The position numbers and the translations under genes were made by a program. Positions 1-8,151 of a DNA stretch of 64,000 bases are shown here, one piece after another. The notes under the pieces were generated by a model. It searched no databases, was not told the origin of the DNA, and saw only the letters and a program-made list of their open reading frames with translations. Within the stretch, counting starts at the first letter, position 1, and each line of letters starts with the position of its first letter. The DNA comes from Microbacterium jejuense (GTDB taxonomy: Bacteria > Actinomycetota > Actinomycetes > Actinomycetales > Microbacteriaceae): positions 122,893 to 186,892 of the forward strand of contig NZ_JAEUAW010000008.1 of assembly GCF_019511665.1 (NCBI RefSeq). Reading direction: 5' to 3'.

Positions 1-1287
1 ACGCTGCTGCCCGCAGACGCGCCCATCGACCTCGGTCCGACCGAGCTGCGCGCCTCGTCGCCCCATCACCTGCAGTTCATGCGCAACATGGGACAGGTCT
101 CGACGGTGTCGTTCGGCATCGTGGTCGACGACCGCCTCGTCGGCATGTTCACGTGCGCGCACCGATCTCCGCGCCGCATCCCGGTGCTCCTCCGGCGCGC
201 ACTCGAAGTCCTCGCGACCCACGTCGCCACCCAGCTGGCCTCCGCCGAGCAGATCCGACGCCTTCGCCGCCAGCTCGAGGTGCGGGAGCGCCGGACCGCA
301 CTGACGGCGCCGATCTACGGACGATCGGATGTCGGCTCCGTGCTCATGGGCGGCGAACCGACCGTGCTCGACATCGTGCCGGCCGACGGCGCGCTCCTCC
401 GGCTCGACGGCGCGGTCACCACGGTGGGGGTCGTTCCCCCGCCGGCGCGGCTCTTCGCCGTCGTCGACGAGCTCGGGCCGGGCCGCTATCTCTGGGAGGC
501 GCTGCCCCTGGAGCACCCCGAGCTGGCGGTCGAGATCCCCGGGGTCACCGGCCTGCTCGTCGTGCCGCTCGGCGGTGACGGCGATGCGCTCGTCTTCGTG
601 CGCAGCGAGGTCGCACACACCGTCGACTGGCTCGGCGAGCAGACCCCGGCCAACCGCGACACGCCGCTCTCACCACGGAGATCCTTCTCGGCCTGGACCG
701 AGAGCGTCACCGGTCGCAGCCTGCCCTGGGGCGAGCACGCGCAGGACGCGTTCGACCTCGGTGAAGACATCCGCGCGGCGATCGTGGCCCGGACGCAGGC
801 GGAGCTCGCCGAGCTGGCGCTGCGCGACGCCCTGACCGGGCTGCACAACCGGCGCTTCCTCGACGACCGGCTCGACGACCTGCTCCAGAGCTCCGAGAAG
901 GCGGTCGCGGTGGTGTTCCTCGACCTCGACGACTTCAAACTCGTCAACGACACCTACGGACACGAGGTGGGCGACGGCGTGCTCGCGACGATCGGCCGGC
1001 GGCTGAGCGGGATCACGCGCGCGTCCGACGTCGCTGTGCGGCTGGGCGGGGACGAGTTCATCATCGTCTGCGTGGACGCGGGTCCGGCAGAAGCGGCCGC
1101 GGTGGCCGGGCGCGCACTCGGAGCGATCACCGAGCCGATCCTGGTGCGCGACATCGAGATCCGTGTCAAGGCGTCGGCCGGCGTCGTCGCGGCCCGGCGC
1201 GGCAGTTCGCCCGGCGAACTGCTGGATGCCGCCGACGCCGCGATGTACCGGGCGAAGCGCGACGGCGGCGGACGCGTCTCAGTGTGA
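1..1287 (+). CDS. Bacteriophytochrome-type photosensor with GGDEF output (3' part, 5' end outside window)
   Basis: The frame is open from base 1, so the ATG at 79 is internal and the true start lies upstream. The visible part starts in a phytochrome GAF domain (RNMG, then a FTCAHRSPR segment matching the CHHYSPR region of phytochromes). A PHY domain follows, with the diagnostic tongue motifs PRRSF and WTE encoded near 675-702. It ends in a diguanylate cyclase domain with intact GGDEF near 1047 and an RASD inhibitory I-site five residues before it. The inferred role is light-controlled cyclic-di-GMP synthesis in the cytoplasm. The chromophore-binding cysteine would be in the missing N-terminus, so bilin binding cannot be judged. 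The stop overlaps the convergent DUF7882 gene by 9 bp. Confidence 0.88.
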   Translation, partial: TLLPADAPIDLGPTELRASSPHHLQFMRNMGQVSTVSFGIVVDDRLVGMFTCAHRSPRRIPVLLRRALEVLATHVATQLASAEQIRRLRRQLEVRERRTALTAPIYGRSDVGSVLMGGEPTVLDIVPADGALLRLDGAVTTVGVVPPPARLFAVVDELGPGRYLWEALPLEHPELAVEIPGVTGLLVVPLGGDGDALVFVRSEVAHTVDWLGEQTPANRDTPLSPRRSFSAWTESVTGRSLPWGEHAQDAFDLGEDIRAAIVARTQAELAELALRDALTGLHNRRFLDDRLDDLLQSSEKAVAVVFLDLDDFKLVNDTYGHEVGDGVLATIGRRLSGITRASDVAVRLGGDEFIIVCVDAGPAEAAAVAGRALGAITEPILVRDIEIRVKASAGVVAARRGSSPGELLDAADAAMYRAKRDGGGRVSV

Positions 1288-1581
1288 GGGCAGCTCCGGC
1301 TCGGGGACGATGCGCAGCCCGCCGGAGGAGTTGGCGGTGTCGACGAGCTCGTGGAGCCACAGCCGGTTGATCTCGGGCATCGGCCCGTCGTACTCGAATC
1401 GCAGCTGGGTCACCGGCGAGATCCACACGGACTGGCGCAGTGACGTCTTCTGGTCGACGATCGAGAAGGAGAGGTTCTCGCGACGGCGAAGCTTCGCCAG
1501 GATCACGAGCTCGATGTGCGCCAGCGTACGGTCGTCGATCGTGAACGCCGCGGACGGCGAGCCGTAATGAAGTGTGCCCAC
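1279..1581 (-). CDS. DUF7882 family small protein
   Basis: This 100-residue cytoplasmic protein begins MGTLHYGS and has the conserved segments [15 protein letters not shown] and LRFEYDGP. I recognise it as the DUF7882 family typical of Microbacteriaceae, often mislabelled ATP-dependent DNA ligase; no ligase motif is visible. Its function is unknown. The start is GTG at 1579-1581, with no Shine-Dalgarno but a TAGGAT box 6 nt upstream, so the mRNA is probably leaderless. A paralogue lies at 2838-3179. The 3' end overlaps the phytochrome gene. Confidence 0.75.
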   Translation of the reverse strand: MGTLHYGSPSAAFTIDDRTLAHIELVILAKLRRRENLSFSIVDQKTSLRQSVWISPVTQLRFEYDGPMPEINRLWLHELVDTANSSGGLRIVPEPELPSH

Positions 1582-1587
1582 CCCTTG

Positions 1588-1593
1588 ATCCTA
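1588..1593 (-). promoter_or_regulatory. -10 box (TAGGAT) of leaderless DUF7882 transcript
   Basis: Reading the minus strand, TAGGAT ends 6 nt before the GTG start at 1581. That spacing puts transcription initiation at or next to the start codon. No ribosome binding site is visible. Confidence 0.5.
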
Positions 1594-1610
1594 CGCGGGG
1601 CGGGCCACGC

Positions 1611-1616
1611 TAACCT
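1611..1616 (+). promoter_or_regulatory. -10 box (TAACCT) of leaderless transcript
   Basis: TAACCT lies 7 nt before the ATG at 1624, with no Shine-Dalgarno sequence. Together with the box at 1588-1593 it forms a very short divergent promoter pair. Confidence 0.5.
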
Positions 1617-1623
1617 GGACAGC

Positions 1624-1881
1624 ATGGCGATCGTGAACCGGCTCACCGTCGATGGACGCGACTACTTCCTCCCCGACCCGGTCACGGAGCTCAAGGGGAA
1701 GATCCTCGAGGCGATCAAGGCGGGTGGCGGGTACGTCAACGTCCCGCCGCTGCGGGGCGGTCCTGGCGTCGACATCCTCTTCTCTCCGGGGATGCCGGTG
1801 ACATGGTCCCAGTTCGAGGTCGGGGACTCCGGGGCGCAGGCCGAGGAGCCTGCCGACGACTCGTCCGACTACGACCTCTGA
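1624..1881 (+). CDS. Hypothetical protein, 85 residues
   Basis: The product begins MAIVNRLTVDG and ends in an acidic tail (EEPADDSSDYDL). It has no signal peptide or membrane segment. The central stretch ELKGKILEAIKAGGGYVNVPP looks like a short alpha/beta fold. I do not recognise a family. The ATG at 1624 is preferred over upstream in-frame starts because a TAACCT -10 box sits 7 nt before it and the upstream codons overlap the divergent DUF7882 promoter. It converges on the EAL gene at 1908. Confidence 0.65.
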   Translation: MAIVNRLTVDGRDYFLPDPVTELKGKILEAIKAGGGYVNVPPLRGGPGVDILFSPGMPVTWSQFEVGDSGAQAEEPADDSSDYDL

Positions 1882-1899
1882 GCGTCGCCCGGCTCGCTG

Positions 1900-1917
1900 A
1901 GCCGTCGTCAGACGGCT
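1900..1917. terminator. Hairpin between convergent genes
   Basis: A perfect 7-bp stem (AGCCGTC / GACGGCT) with a GTCA loop sits between the 1624-1881 gene and the convergent EAL gene and overlaps the last EAL codons. There is no T-tract, so it is a weak candidate bidirectional terminator. Confidence 0.4.
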
Positions 1918-2711
1918 GACGGGCCGACGCGGCGAAGGACGCCGCTCATCGCATCCGCGCGCAACGGCATGCCCCAGAGGTATCCCTGCCCGCGATGACA
2001 GCCTCGCGCCACCGCACGCGCGAAGTCGGCGAGGCTCTCGATGCCCTCCGCGACGACGCGCCAGCCGTGGCTCGCGCTGCTCTCGACCACCGTCGCGACC
2101 GCGTCGTCGGCTGCGGCATCCACCCTCTGCGTGAGGGAACGGTCGATCTTCACCTCGTCGATGGGCAGCGAGTCCAGCATCACCACCGTCGTGTCGCCGG
2201 CGGCGAAGTCGTCGACCGAGATCGTGACACCCGCCGCGTGCAGCGACTCGATCGCCGACAGCATCGGGGCGCGCAGCTGCGGCAGCGGCGCCTCCGTGAT
2301 CTCGACGGTCAGCGCCGCCGGATCGAGGTCCAGTTCGTCCAGGCGATGCATGATCGCGTCGGCGTAGCGCGACGAGAAGTGCGCCGGCGACACGTTGACG
2401 GCGAACGCGATGTCGTGGCCGTCGCGACGCCACACTCCGATCTGCTCCGCCGCCTGCGAGAACACGTACCCGTCGACCTCGTCGAGGAATCCGGCGCGCT
2501 CGGCGAGCGGGATGAAGACATCGGGCGGAATCGCCCCCGCCTCGGGGTGCTGCCAGCGGCACAGCGCTTCGACCGACACCGGGGCCAGCGCGAGGGCGTC
2601 CTCCCGCAGGCCGACCGCACCCAGGTCGTACTGGCCCTGATAGGCGACCGAGAGCTCGCCGCCGGCCACCGCCGTTCGCAGATCGGCGGTGAGCCGGAGG
2701 GAACTGAGCAT
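1908..2711 (-). CDS. EAL-domain cyclic-di-GMP phosphodiesterase
   Basis: This 267-residue protein is a stand-alone EAL domain that would hydrolyse c-di-GMP to pGpG. The expected metal-binding and catalytic motifs are present: VEALCRW (EAL), NVSPAHF, EITEA, DDFAAGD (the DDFGTG motif, first two Asp kept), VKIDRS and the final EGIE. It could therefore be active. There is no N-terminal sensor or membrane segment. I chose MLSSLRLT at 2711; longer starts run into the divergent promoter region. It lies 0.6 kb from the phytochrome-GGDEF gene and probably acts as its counter-enzyme. Confidence 0.85.
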   Translation of the reverse strand: MLSSLRLTADLRTAVAGGELSVAYQGQYDLGAVGLREDALALAPVSVEALCRWQHPEAGAIPPDVFIPLAERAGFLDEVDGYVFSQAAEQIGVWRRDGHDIAFAVNVSPAHFSSRYADAIMHRLDELDLDPAALTVEITEAPLPQLRAPMLSAIESLHAAGVTISVDDFAAGDTTVVMLDSLPIDEVKIDRSLTQRVDAAADDAVATVVESSASHGWRVVAEGIESLADFARAVARGCHRGQGYLWGMPLRADAMSGVLRRVGPSAV

Positions 2712-2749
2712 GGGACCACATTCGACGAGACGCGGTCCCCGCGCAACAC

Positions 2750-2778
2750 CAGACAGAAACGCTCGGGATTTGTATAAT
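2750..2778 (+). promoter_or_regulatory. Sigma-70-type promoter upstream of DUF7882 paralogue
   Basis: A perfect TATAAT (2773-2778), preceded directly by TG, lies 17 bp after CAGACA (4 of 6 matches to TTGACA). It would drive the gene at 2838. A second box, TACTGT at 2824-2829, lies 8 nt before the start and could give a near-leaderless mRNA. Confidence 0.5.
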
Positions 2779-2837
2779 GCACCGCGCTGCGAGCGAACGT
2801 GGCACACCGGATCGCCGGGAGGCTACTGTAGAGGACG

Positions 2838-3179
2838 ATGGGCACGCTCACCTACGACTCCCGCATCACGGCATCCTTCGATGACCGCATCCTGGCGCAC
2901 CTGCAGTCCGTCATCTGGTCGAAGCTGCGCCGTGGCGAATCGTTCCCGTTCACGTGGACCGATCCGATGCGCAGCGGACTCGGTCGCGCCTCGATCTGGC
3001 TGAGCCCCAGCGTCTCGCTGTCGTTCGAGTACTTCGGCGGCCGCCAGCCCCGGCTGAACCCCGCCTGGATCGAAGCGCTGACGAAGGCGGCGAACTCGCC
3101 CGCCGGGCTGACGCTGGTGCCCGAGCCCGACGGGCCGGCAGGACCGAGCGGCCCCGGCGCGCCCGCGGGCGCGCGATAG
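2838..3179 (+). CDS. DUF7882 family small protein (paralogue of 1279-1581)
   Basis: This 113-residue protein shares the pattern MGTL.Y, FDDR.LAHLQ.VI, KLRRGESF and LSFEY with the protein at 1279-1581. It adds a C-terminal Gly/Pro/Ala tail (GPAGPSGPGAPAGAR) that is probably disordered. The function is unknown. It has no signal peptide. The start ATG at 2838 follows a GAGGA ribosome binding site. The two copies flank the EAL gene and one unknown gene, suggesting local duplication. Confidence 0.75.
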   Translation: MGTLTYDSRITASFDDRILAHLQSVIWSKLRRGESFPFTWTDPMRSGLGRASIWLSPSVSLSFEYFGGRQPRLNPAWIEALTKAANSPAGLTLVPEPDGPAGPSGPGAPAGAR

Positions 3180-3230
3180 TCGTCCGCGGGCCGATCTGTC
3201 AAGGCCCGCCCGTCGGGCCGAGCGCCGACC

Positions 3231-3236
3231 TACCGT
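3231..3236 (+). promoter_or_regulatory. -10 box (TACCGT), leaderless
   Basis: TACCGT lies 6 nt before the ATG at 3243 with no Shine-Dalgarno sequence between them. This supports that start codon. Confidence 0.45.
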
Positions 3237-3242
3237 CGACGC

Positions 3243-3554
3243 ATGAGCCAGCACGCCCACGACACCGACCCCGGATGGACCGTCCGCTGGACGAGTCCCG
3301 AGCGTGGCGAGTGGACCGCCGACGTGCACGGCATGGTCGTCGGAGAGGTCCATCGTGACGCCGACCGCTACATCGCGACGCGTGGCAGCCGGACGCTCGG
3401 CCGATACCACTCCCTCGACGCGGCACTCGACGCCGTCGACCACCGAAGCCTCACGACACCCGAGCCCAACCGCCTCTGGACGCTCCTGCTCACGATGATC
3501 AACGTCGGCATCGTGGCGGCGATCGCGCTGGTCGCAACGATGATGCTCCGCTGA
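3243..3554 (+). CDS. Hypothetical single-pass membrane protein, 103 residues
   Basis: A soluble region of about 75 residues (start MSQHAHDTDPGW; WTSPERGEWTADVHG; a YHSLDAALDAV helix) is followed by one C-terminal membrane segment at about residues 80-101 (LLTMINVGIVAAIALVATMML). The N-terminus would be cytoplasmic in a tail-anchored topology. I recognise no family. It converges on the thioesterase gene with a 16-nt gap. Confidence 0.65.
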   Translation: MSQHAHDTDPGWTVRWTSPERGEWTADVHGMVVGEVHRDADRYIATRGSRTLGRYHSLDAALDAVDHRSLTTPEPNRLWTLLLTMINVGIVAAIALVATMMLR

Positions 3555-3570
3555 GCGGTCGGGCCGGCCC

Positions 3571-4131
3571 TCAATCCCAGACGCTGGGCGCGGCGGCCCG
3601 CGTGGACGGCAGGGCCGCGCCGTCGGCCCAGTCCGCGACCCAGTCGGGCAGCGGGGGCAGGTCGTCGGGGCGGCCCAGGGCGGCGAAGAGCTCTTCGGTG
3701 TTCACGACTCCCCCGCTCTTGCGCAGGAACCGCGCACGCACGATCATCTCGGCGTACACCTCGCCGTTCACGACGGCCCGATGGATCTGGTAGACGGCCT
3801 TGTCGTCGTGCCCGTAGAGACGGGACTCGACGGTGAAGCGCTGCCACAGCTGGAGCGACTTGCGGAAGGTCACCGTCTCACTGGCCACGACGGCGTACCA
3901 GTCCCGCTCGTTCATGGCGTCCCACAGTCCCGTGCGGATGAGCAGGTCGAACCGGCCGAGGTCGAACAGCGACGCGTACCGCCCGTTGTTCATGTGCATC
4001 AGCAGGTCGATGTCGGTGGGCAGCGTGGTCAGCCGGATGCGCCCCACGGTCCGCGGCGGGATCGGGCCTCTGCGCCGGAGCATCGCCTTGGCCCGCAGGA
4101 TCGTCAGAAGGGTCCGCCACCACACATTCAC
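3571..4131 (-). CDS. Hotdog-fold acyl-CoA thioesterase (THEM6/4HBT-like)
   Basis: This 186-residue protein of the 4HBT/THEM6-like hotdog superfamily has the typical segment DIDLLMHMNNGRYASLFDLGR and then FRKSLQLWQRFTVESRL. These enzymes hydrolyse acyl-CoA thioesters in the cytoplasm; the substrate cannot be read from sequence. I chose the GTG at 4129-4131 (VNVWWRTLL); a TACGAT box sits 8 nt upstream, whereas longer in-frame starts encode a low-complexity Arg-rich stretch. An Arg-rich amphipathic N-terminus may touch the membrane. Confidence 0.75.
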   Translation of the reverse strand: MNVWWRTLLTILRAKAMLRRRGPIPPRTVGRIRLTTLPTDIDLLMHMNNGRYASLFDLGRFDLLIRTGLWDAMNERDWYAVVASETVTFRKSLQLWQRFTVESRLYGHDDKAVYQIHRAVVNGEVYAEMIVRARFLRKSGGVVNTEELFAALGRPDDLPPLPDWVADWADGAALPSTRAAAPSVWD

Positions 4132-4300
4132 GAGGTGCGATCGTAGCGATCCTCGTCCTCGAAGCCGATTCGATTGACGATTCCCACAACGGCGGTGGTG
4201 GCATCCCTCGCGTTCCGCGGACGGCACGCCTCGCGGCATCCACTCGTCACGCGGCGTTCACCGCGCGTTCGCGCGATTTCACGTCTCGCGGCGAGCCGCG

Positions 4301-4306
4301 TAGAGT
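4301..4306 (+). promoter_or_regulatory. -10 box (TAGAGT), leaderless
   Basis: TAGAGT lies 7 nt before the ATG at 4314 with no ribosome binding site, pointing to a leaderless GNAT mRNA. The rest of 4132-4300, between two divergent genes, holds no other signal I can support except one GGCATCCACTC word at 4236-4246. Confidence 0.5.
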
Positions 4307-4313
4307 CTCGCCC

Positions 4314-4820
4314 ATGGAAGCCGAAACCCAGACCGACATCGTCGTCCGTCCGGTGCGCGACGTCGACGCCGAGGCCCTCGGGCGCGTCCACGCGACGTGC
4401 TGGCACGAGACTTACGACCACCTGATCAGCAAGGCCGCGCTCGAAGCGGTCTCGCCCAAGCGCCTCGCCGAGCTGTGGACCCACTGGGCGGTGCAGGGTC
4501 CCGAGTTCAAGATGTTCGCCGCGCTCGTGAACGGCGAGATCGTGGGGTTCGCCGGCTCGGGTCCGGCGCGCGACAAGGACGCTCCGCGGTTCCGCGAGCT
4601 GTACTTCATCTACCTGCTCGACGCCTACCACGGCACCGGCATCGGCCAGAAGCTCTTCGACGCGGTCGTCGAGCCCGCCGAGGGCCTGTACCTGTGGGTC
4701 GCCGACGACAACCCCCGCGCGCACCGCTTCTACGTGCGCAACGGGTTCACGCTGGACGGCGCGTCGCACACCGAGCCGTTCCTCGGCGAGACGCTCACCG
4801 AGGTGCGCTTCACGCGCTGA
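4314..4820 (+). CDS. GNAT family N-acetyltransferase
   Basis: This 168-residue single GNAT domain would transfer an acetyl group from acetyl-CoA to an unknown amine. The acetyl-CoA-binding loop is the segment [18 protein letters not shown] (motif A, Q/RxxGxG/A form) and motif B is near [13 protein letters not shown], a classic GNAT ending. The tryptophan-rich middle ([11 protein letters not shown]) resembles the acetyltransferase_1 group. It is monocistronic, with a strong hairpin directly downstream. Confidence 0.85.
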   Translation: MEAETQTDIVVRPVRDVDAEALGRVHATCWHETYDHLISKAALEAVSPKRLAELWTHWAVQGPEFKMFAALVNGEIVGFAGSGPARDKDAPRFRELYFIYLLDAYHGTGIGQKLFDAVVEPAEGLYLWVADDNPRAHRFYVRNGFTLDGASHTEPFLGETLTEVRFTR

Positions 4821-4831
4821 CCCACCGCTCA

Positions 4832-4869
4832 CGAGGGGGCGTGGCCGGTTCGCCGGGCACGCCCCCTCG
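4832..4869 (+). terminator. Strong intergenic hairpin after GNAT gene
   Basis: A perfect 12-bp GC-rich stem (CGAGGGGGCGTG / CACGCCCCCTCG) with a 14-nt loop starts 12 nt after the stop codon. It is a likely terminator although no T-tract follows. Confidence 0.6.
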
Positions 4870-4935
4870 GTGTCTCGTCGAGGGATGCCGCACGCCCTGG
4901 CCGCGCGGCGCCACCGGTTCCGCGAGACTGGTGGC

Positions 4936-5733
4936 ATGCCCCCTCGCACTGCGCTCACCGTCTGGCCCCTCGAAGGCATCCCCGAGGTCCTGGCGGGCAC
5001 CGATCTCGTCTCCGTCATCGCCGACGCGGCCGGCGGCGACCTGCAGGACGGCGACATCCTCGTCGTGACCTCGAAGATCGTGTCGAAGGCCGAGGGGCGG
5101 TTCGTCGTCGCCGACGACCGCGAGGACGCCATCACGTCCGAGACCGTCCGGGTGGTGGCATCCCGCACCACACCGTCGGGCTTCACCACCCGCATCGTCG
5201 AGAACCGGCTCGGCATGGTGTCGGCGGCCGCGGGCGTCGACGCGTCGAACACCCCCGAGGGCACCGTGCTGCTGCTTCCGGTGGATCCGGACGCCTCCGC
5301 CCGGGCGATCGCCGGCGGTCTGCGCGAGCGGCTCGGCGTGCAGGTGGGCGTCATCGTGTCGGACACGCTCGGACGCGCATGGCGCGAGGGGCAGACCGAC
5401 CATGCGATCGGCGCCGGCGGCGTCGACGTGTTCGAGGACCTCCGCGGCGGGACCGACGCCGAGGGCCGTCCGCTCGTCGTCACGATGCCGTGCGTCGGCG
5501 ACGAGCTGGCCGCCGCGGCCGATCTCGTGAAGGGCAAGGCCGCCCGTCTCCCCGTCGCGGTTGTGCGGGGCCGCGCCGACCTCGTCGGCCCCCTCGACCT
5601 TCCGGGTGCGCGGTCGATCGTGCGTCCGCTCGAGCGCGACATGTTCCGTCTCGGCGCCGACGAAGCATATGCCGAGGGGTTCGCGGCGGGACTGGCGTCC
5701 GCGGCCGAAGGCGGTGTCGGCGCCGCGGACTAG
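4936..5733 (+). CDS. cofE: Coenzyme F420-0:L-glutamate ligase
   Basis: This 265-residue enzyme adds gamma-linked glutamates to F420-0 using GTP, the last step of cofactor F420 synthesis. The conserved N-terminus [10 protein letters not shown], the [17 protein letters not shown] segment and [15 protein letters not shown] are characteristic of CofE/FbiB. It is the CofE domain alone; the nitroreductase-like C-terminal half of mycobacterial FbiB is absent, as in many actinomycetes outside Mycobacteriaceae. The start ATG at 4936 matches the family N-terminus; no clear Shine-Dalgarno is seen. CofD, FbiC and F420-dependent enzymes are not in this window. Confidence 0.88.
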   Translation: MPPRTALTVWPLEGIPEVLAGTDLVSVIADAAGGDLQDGDILVVTSKIVSKAEGRFVVADDREDAITSETVRVVASRTTPSGFTTRIVENRLGMVSAAAGVDASNTPEGTVLLLPVDPDASARAIAGGLRERLGVQVGVIVSDTLGRAWREGQTDHAIGAGGVDVFEDLRGGTDAEGRPLVVTMPCVGDELAAAADLVKGKAARLPVAVVRGRADLVGPLDLPGARSIVRPLERDMFRLGADEAYAEGFAAGLASAAEGGVGAAD

Positions 5734-5736
5734 GGT
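5731..5736 (+). promoter_or_regulatory. Possible -10 box (TAGGGT) overlapping the cofE stop codon
   Basis: TAGGGT begins with the TAG stop of cofE and ends 6 nt before the GTG at 5743. The gene may be transcribed both from cofE and from its own leaderless promoter. Confidence 0.35.
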
Positions 5737-5742
5737 GCAGAA

Positions 5743-6426
5743 GTGGCGATTCGCACCAGGGGCCCGCGCAAGGGCGGCACGCAGGCTCCGTCGTTCGACT
5801 TCGACGAAGCGGTCGTGCTGGCCGACCTGACGCCGGGCGACGCCGAGACGTTCGACGTGTTCGAGGGAGTCGCATACGCGGGGGTCGCCCGCGAGACGTG
5901 GGCGCTCGAGGACGGAGACACCGTCGAGGCGTGCCGGTTCGAGGGCCTCGAGCTCGACACCTGGTCGCTGCGCGGGGCCCACGTCGTCGAGAGCGCCATC
6001 GCCGCAGCGAACGTCCCCGCCGTCTCGGCCGCCCGCAGCGGCTGGCGCGATGTCGAGGTGCGCGACAGCCGGTTCGGCTCGGTCGAGGCGTACGACGCAT
6101 CCTGGCGGGGCATCCGCTTCACACGCTGCCGGCTCGGGTACGTCAACCTGCGCGCGGCCGAGCTGCTCGACGTCGCGTTCGTCGACTGCACGATCGACGA
6201 GATCGATCTGATGGATGCCTCGGCCCGCCGCGTCGCCTTCGACGGCAGCCGCATCGCCATGCTGAACGCCGCCGGCGCCCGCCTGACGGACGTCGACCTG
6301 CGCGGCGCCGACCTCGGTCAGGTCATCGGGATGGAGGGCCTGCGGGGCGCGACGATCTCATCCGAGCAGCTGCAGCTCATGGCGCCGGCGCTGGCCGCCC
6401 TCGCCGGCATCGCCGTCGAGGACTGA
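5743..6426 (+). CDS. Pentapeptide-repeat-like protein
   Basis: The 227-residue product has a run of degenerate five-residue repeats from about residue 65 to 205 (for example [47 protein letters not shown]), which should form a right-handed beta-helix. The N-terminal 25 residues are basic and probably disordered. Pentapeptide proteins can mimic DNA or act as scaffolds; nothing here decides the role. The GTG start is 9 nt after the cofE stop, so the two are probably co-transcribed. Confidence 0.78.
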   Translation: MAIRTRGPRKGGTQAPSFDFDEAVVLADLTPGDAETFDVFEGVAYAGVARETWALEDGDTVEACRFEGLELDTWSLRGAHVVESAIAAANVPAVSAARSGWRDVEVRDSRFGSVEAYDASWRGIRFTRCRLGYVNLRAAELLDVAFVDCTIDEIDLMDASARRVAFDGSRIAMLNAAGARLTDVDLRGADLGQVIGMEGLRGATISSEQLQLMAPALAALAGIAVED

Positions 6427-6430
6427 CGCG

Positions 6431-8146
6431 TCAGCGTCCGGAGACCTTGCCGAACAGGCGGGCGATGGGGGCGAGCACGAGTGGCCGGGCGGCGATCCAG
6501 GCGGCGGCGATGACGAGCATCGACAACGCGAAGATCCAGAACCCGACCCAGTTGACCGCGTCCTGGCCGCCATACATGTGGTTCAGGTTGCGCAGCGCCC
6601 CGGTCGCGAACACCAGCACCACGTGCACGAAGATGAACAGCACGAAGTACAGCATCACGGGGAAGTGCACCGCACGCGCCCACTCGACCGGGTACGCCTT
6701 GTTGAGCCCGGCTGCGTTCTTGGGCCAGACGCCCGACATGCGCACGCCGGTGATGGCCGCCAGCGGCGCGGCGAGGAACACGGTGGCGAAGTAGGCCAGC
6801 TGCTGCAGCGAGTTGTAGTTCACCCACCCGTTCTCGGTCGGCCAGTCCAGCGACACGTACTGCAGGGCCGCCGACAGCGCGTTGGGGAACACCTCCCACG
6901 ACGTCGGCACGATCCGCATCCACTGGCCGGTGATGAACAGCAGCACGACGAAGATCACGCCGTTGACGAGCCACAGGATGTCGAGCGACTGGTGGAACCA
7001 CAGGCTCAGGCTGATCTTGCGCTTGGCGTTGGTGCGCGGCGACCAGAACACGGTGGGCCGTTTCTCGGTGCGCACCGTGAGTCCGGTGCGGATGATCAGC
7101 ACCATCAGGAAGACGTTGAAGAAGTGCTGCCAGCCCAGCCACGCCGGGAAGCCCACCGGGGCACCCTCGGGCAGGTGGTACTCGCCGGGGAACCGGGCGA
7201 GGAAGTCCACGCCCCACGACGTCGACAGCAGCCACCGCACGGCGAGCACGGCCATCGCGGCCGCGTACAGCAGCGCGGCACCGCCCACGATCACCGCGCC
7301 GACCCATTGGCCGCGCGTGAACGGACCGTACCGCTTCGGCTCCGCCGCCCGGGCAGGCGGGGTCTTCGCGGCCTGACCCTCCCACACGGTGCGCGGGTAG
7401 GGCAGCGGCTGCGACAGCGGCACCCCGGTCGCGGTGGCGCGGACCGCAGGAGCTGTGGATGCCGCACCCTCCGGCGCGGGCACGGCCGGCGCGTCCGCGG
7501 CCGGCGTGGCGGCCGCGGTGGCGGCCCCGGACGGTGTGGTGGCCGCGGCTGCCGCGGTCGCGGCGGTGCCGGCTGCGGCCGGGGAGGGCGCGGCGGAAGG
7601 CGCGAAGCCCGCGGGCGGCCACGGCTCGCCCCCGGGCACGCGAGGCAGTCCGCGACGCAGCGCCTTCGCGTCGGCGGCGGCCTCGGGTGGCGCACTCGGC
7701 GCGTTCACACCGGAGGATGCCGCGGTCTGCGACACCTGAGTCGCAGGGATCGCCGGCTCGGGTGTCGCAATCGGCGCGATCACGCCCGCCGAACCGCCGT
7801 CCTGCGCCACGTGAACCGTGGGAGCAGTGGATGCCGGCGGCCACGGCTCGCCGCCCGGCACCCGCGGCAGGCCACGACGGATGGCGCGACCCGCTGTGGC
7901 TGCCGCGGCGGCGGAAGCGGCCACCGAGGATCCCGTCGGCACAGGCGTTTCGTCTCGCGAGTCACTCGCTCGCTCAACGACCGGAGCCTCGGCTGCAACC
8001 GGCGCGGCAACCGAATCGACGACCGGCACTTCCGCCTGGACGGCCGCCGCATCCGCGGCGACCGGCGCGACACCCGCGGGCGGCCACGGCTCGCCGCCCG
8101 GCGTGCGCGGCAGTCCCCGCCGCAGAGTCCCCCCGAACGTCGCCAT
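6431..8146 (-). CDS. Cytochrome b561-type membrane protein with repetitive Ala/Pro-rich N-terminal extension
   Basis: The 571-residue protein has two parts. Residues 1 to about 260 are low-complexity Ala/Pro/Val sequence carrying three copies of a conserved motif, [15 protein letters not shown], at about 9-24, 90-105 and 164-179. Residues about 280-565 form a multi-helix membrane domain of the cytochrome b/b6 (b561-like) type with His-containing helices ([58 protein letters not shown]). It is the last gene after etfB and etfA with a 5-nt gap and no own ribosome binding site, so translation is probably coupled. I infer that it passes electrons between EtfAB and the quinone pool. A REP-like element encodes residues 55-68. 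Confidence 0.8.
   Translation of the reverse strand: MATFGGTLRRGLPRTPGGEPWPPAGVAPVAADAAAVQAEVPVVDSVAAPVAAEAPVVERASDSRDETPVPTGSSVAASAAAAATAGRAIRRGLPRVPGGEPWPPASTAPTVHVAQDGGSAGVIAPIATPEPAIPATQVSQTAASSGVNAPSAPPEAAADAKALRRGLPRVPGGEPWPPAGFAPSAAPSPAAAGTAATAAAAATTPSGAATAAATPAADAPAVPAPEGAASTAPAVRATATGVPLSQPLPYPRTVWEGQAAKTPPARAAEPKRYGPFTRGQWVGAVIVGGAALLYAAAMAVLAVRWLLSTSWGVDFLARFPGEYHLPEGAPVGFPAWLGWQHFFNVFLMVLIIRTGLTVRTEKRPTVFWSPRTNAKRKISLSLWFHQSLDILWLVNGVIFVVLLFITGQWMRIVPTSWEVFPNALSAALQYVSLDWPTENGWVNYNSLQQLAYFATVFLAAPLAAITGVRMSGVWPKNAAGLNKAYPVEWARAVHFPVMLYFVLFIFVHVVLVFATGALRNLNHMYGGQDAVNWVGFWIFALSMLVIAAAWIAARPLVLAPIARLFGKVSGR
7945..7984. repeat. REP-like element (type A) inside the cytochrome b coding region
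   Basis: GCGTTTCGTCTCGCGAG, then a variable centre, then CTCGCTCGCTCAACGACCGG. This is the same element found intergenically at 30.6, 38.7, 39.7, 53.7 and 60.3 kb. Here it is read in frame on the minus strand as [12 protein letters not shown] within the first inter-motif linker. Confidence 0.75.
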
Positions 8147-8151
8147 GCCGG

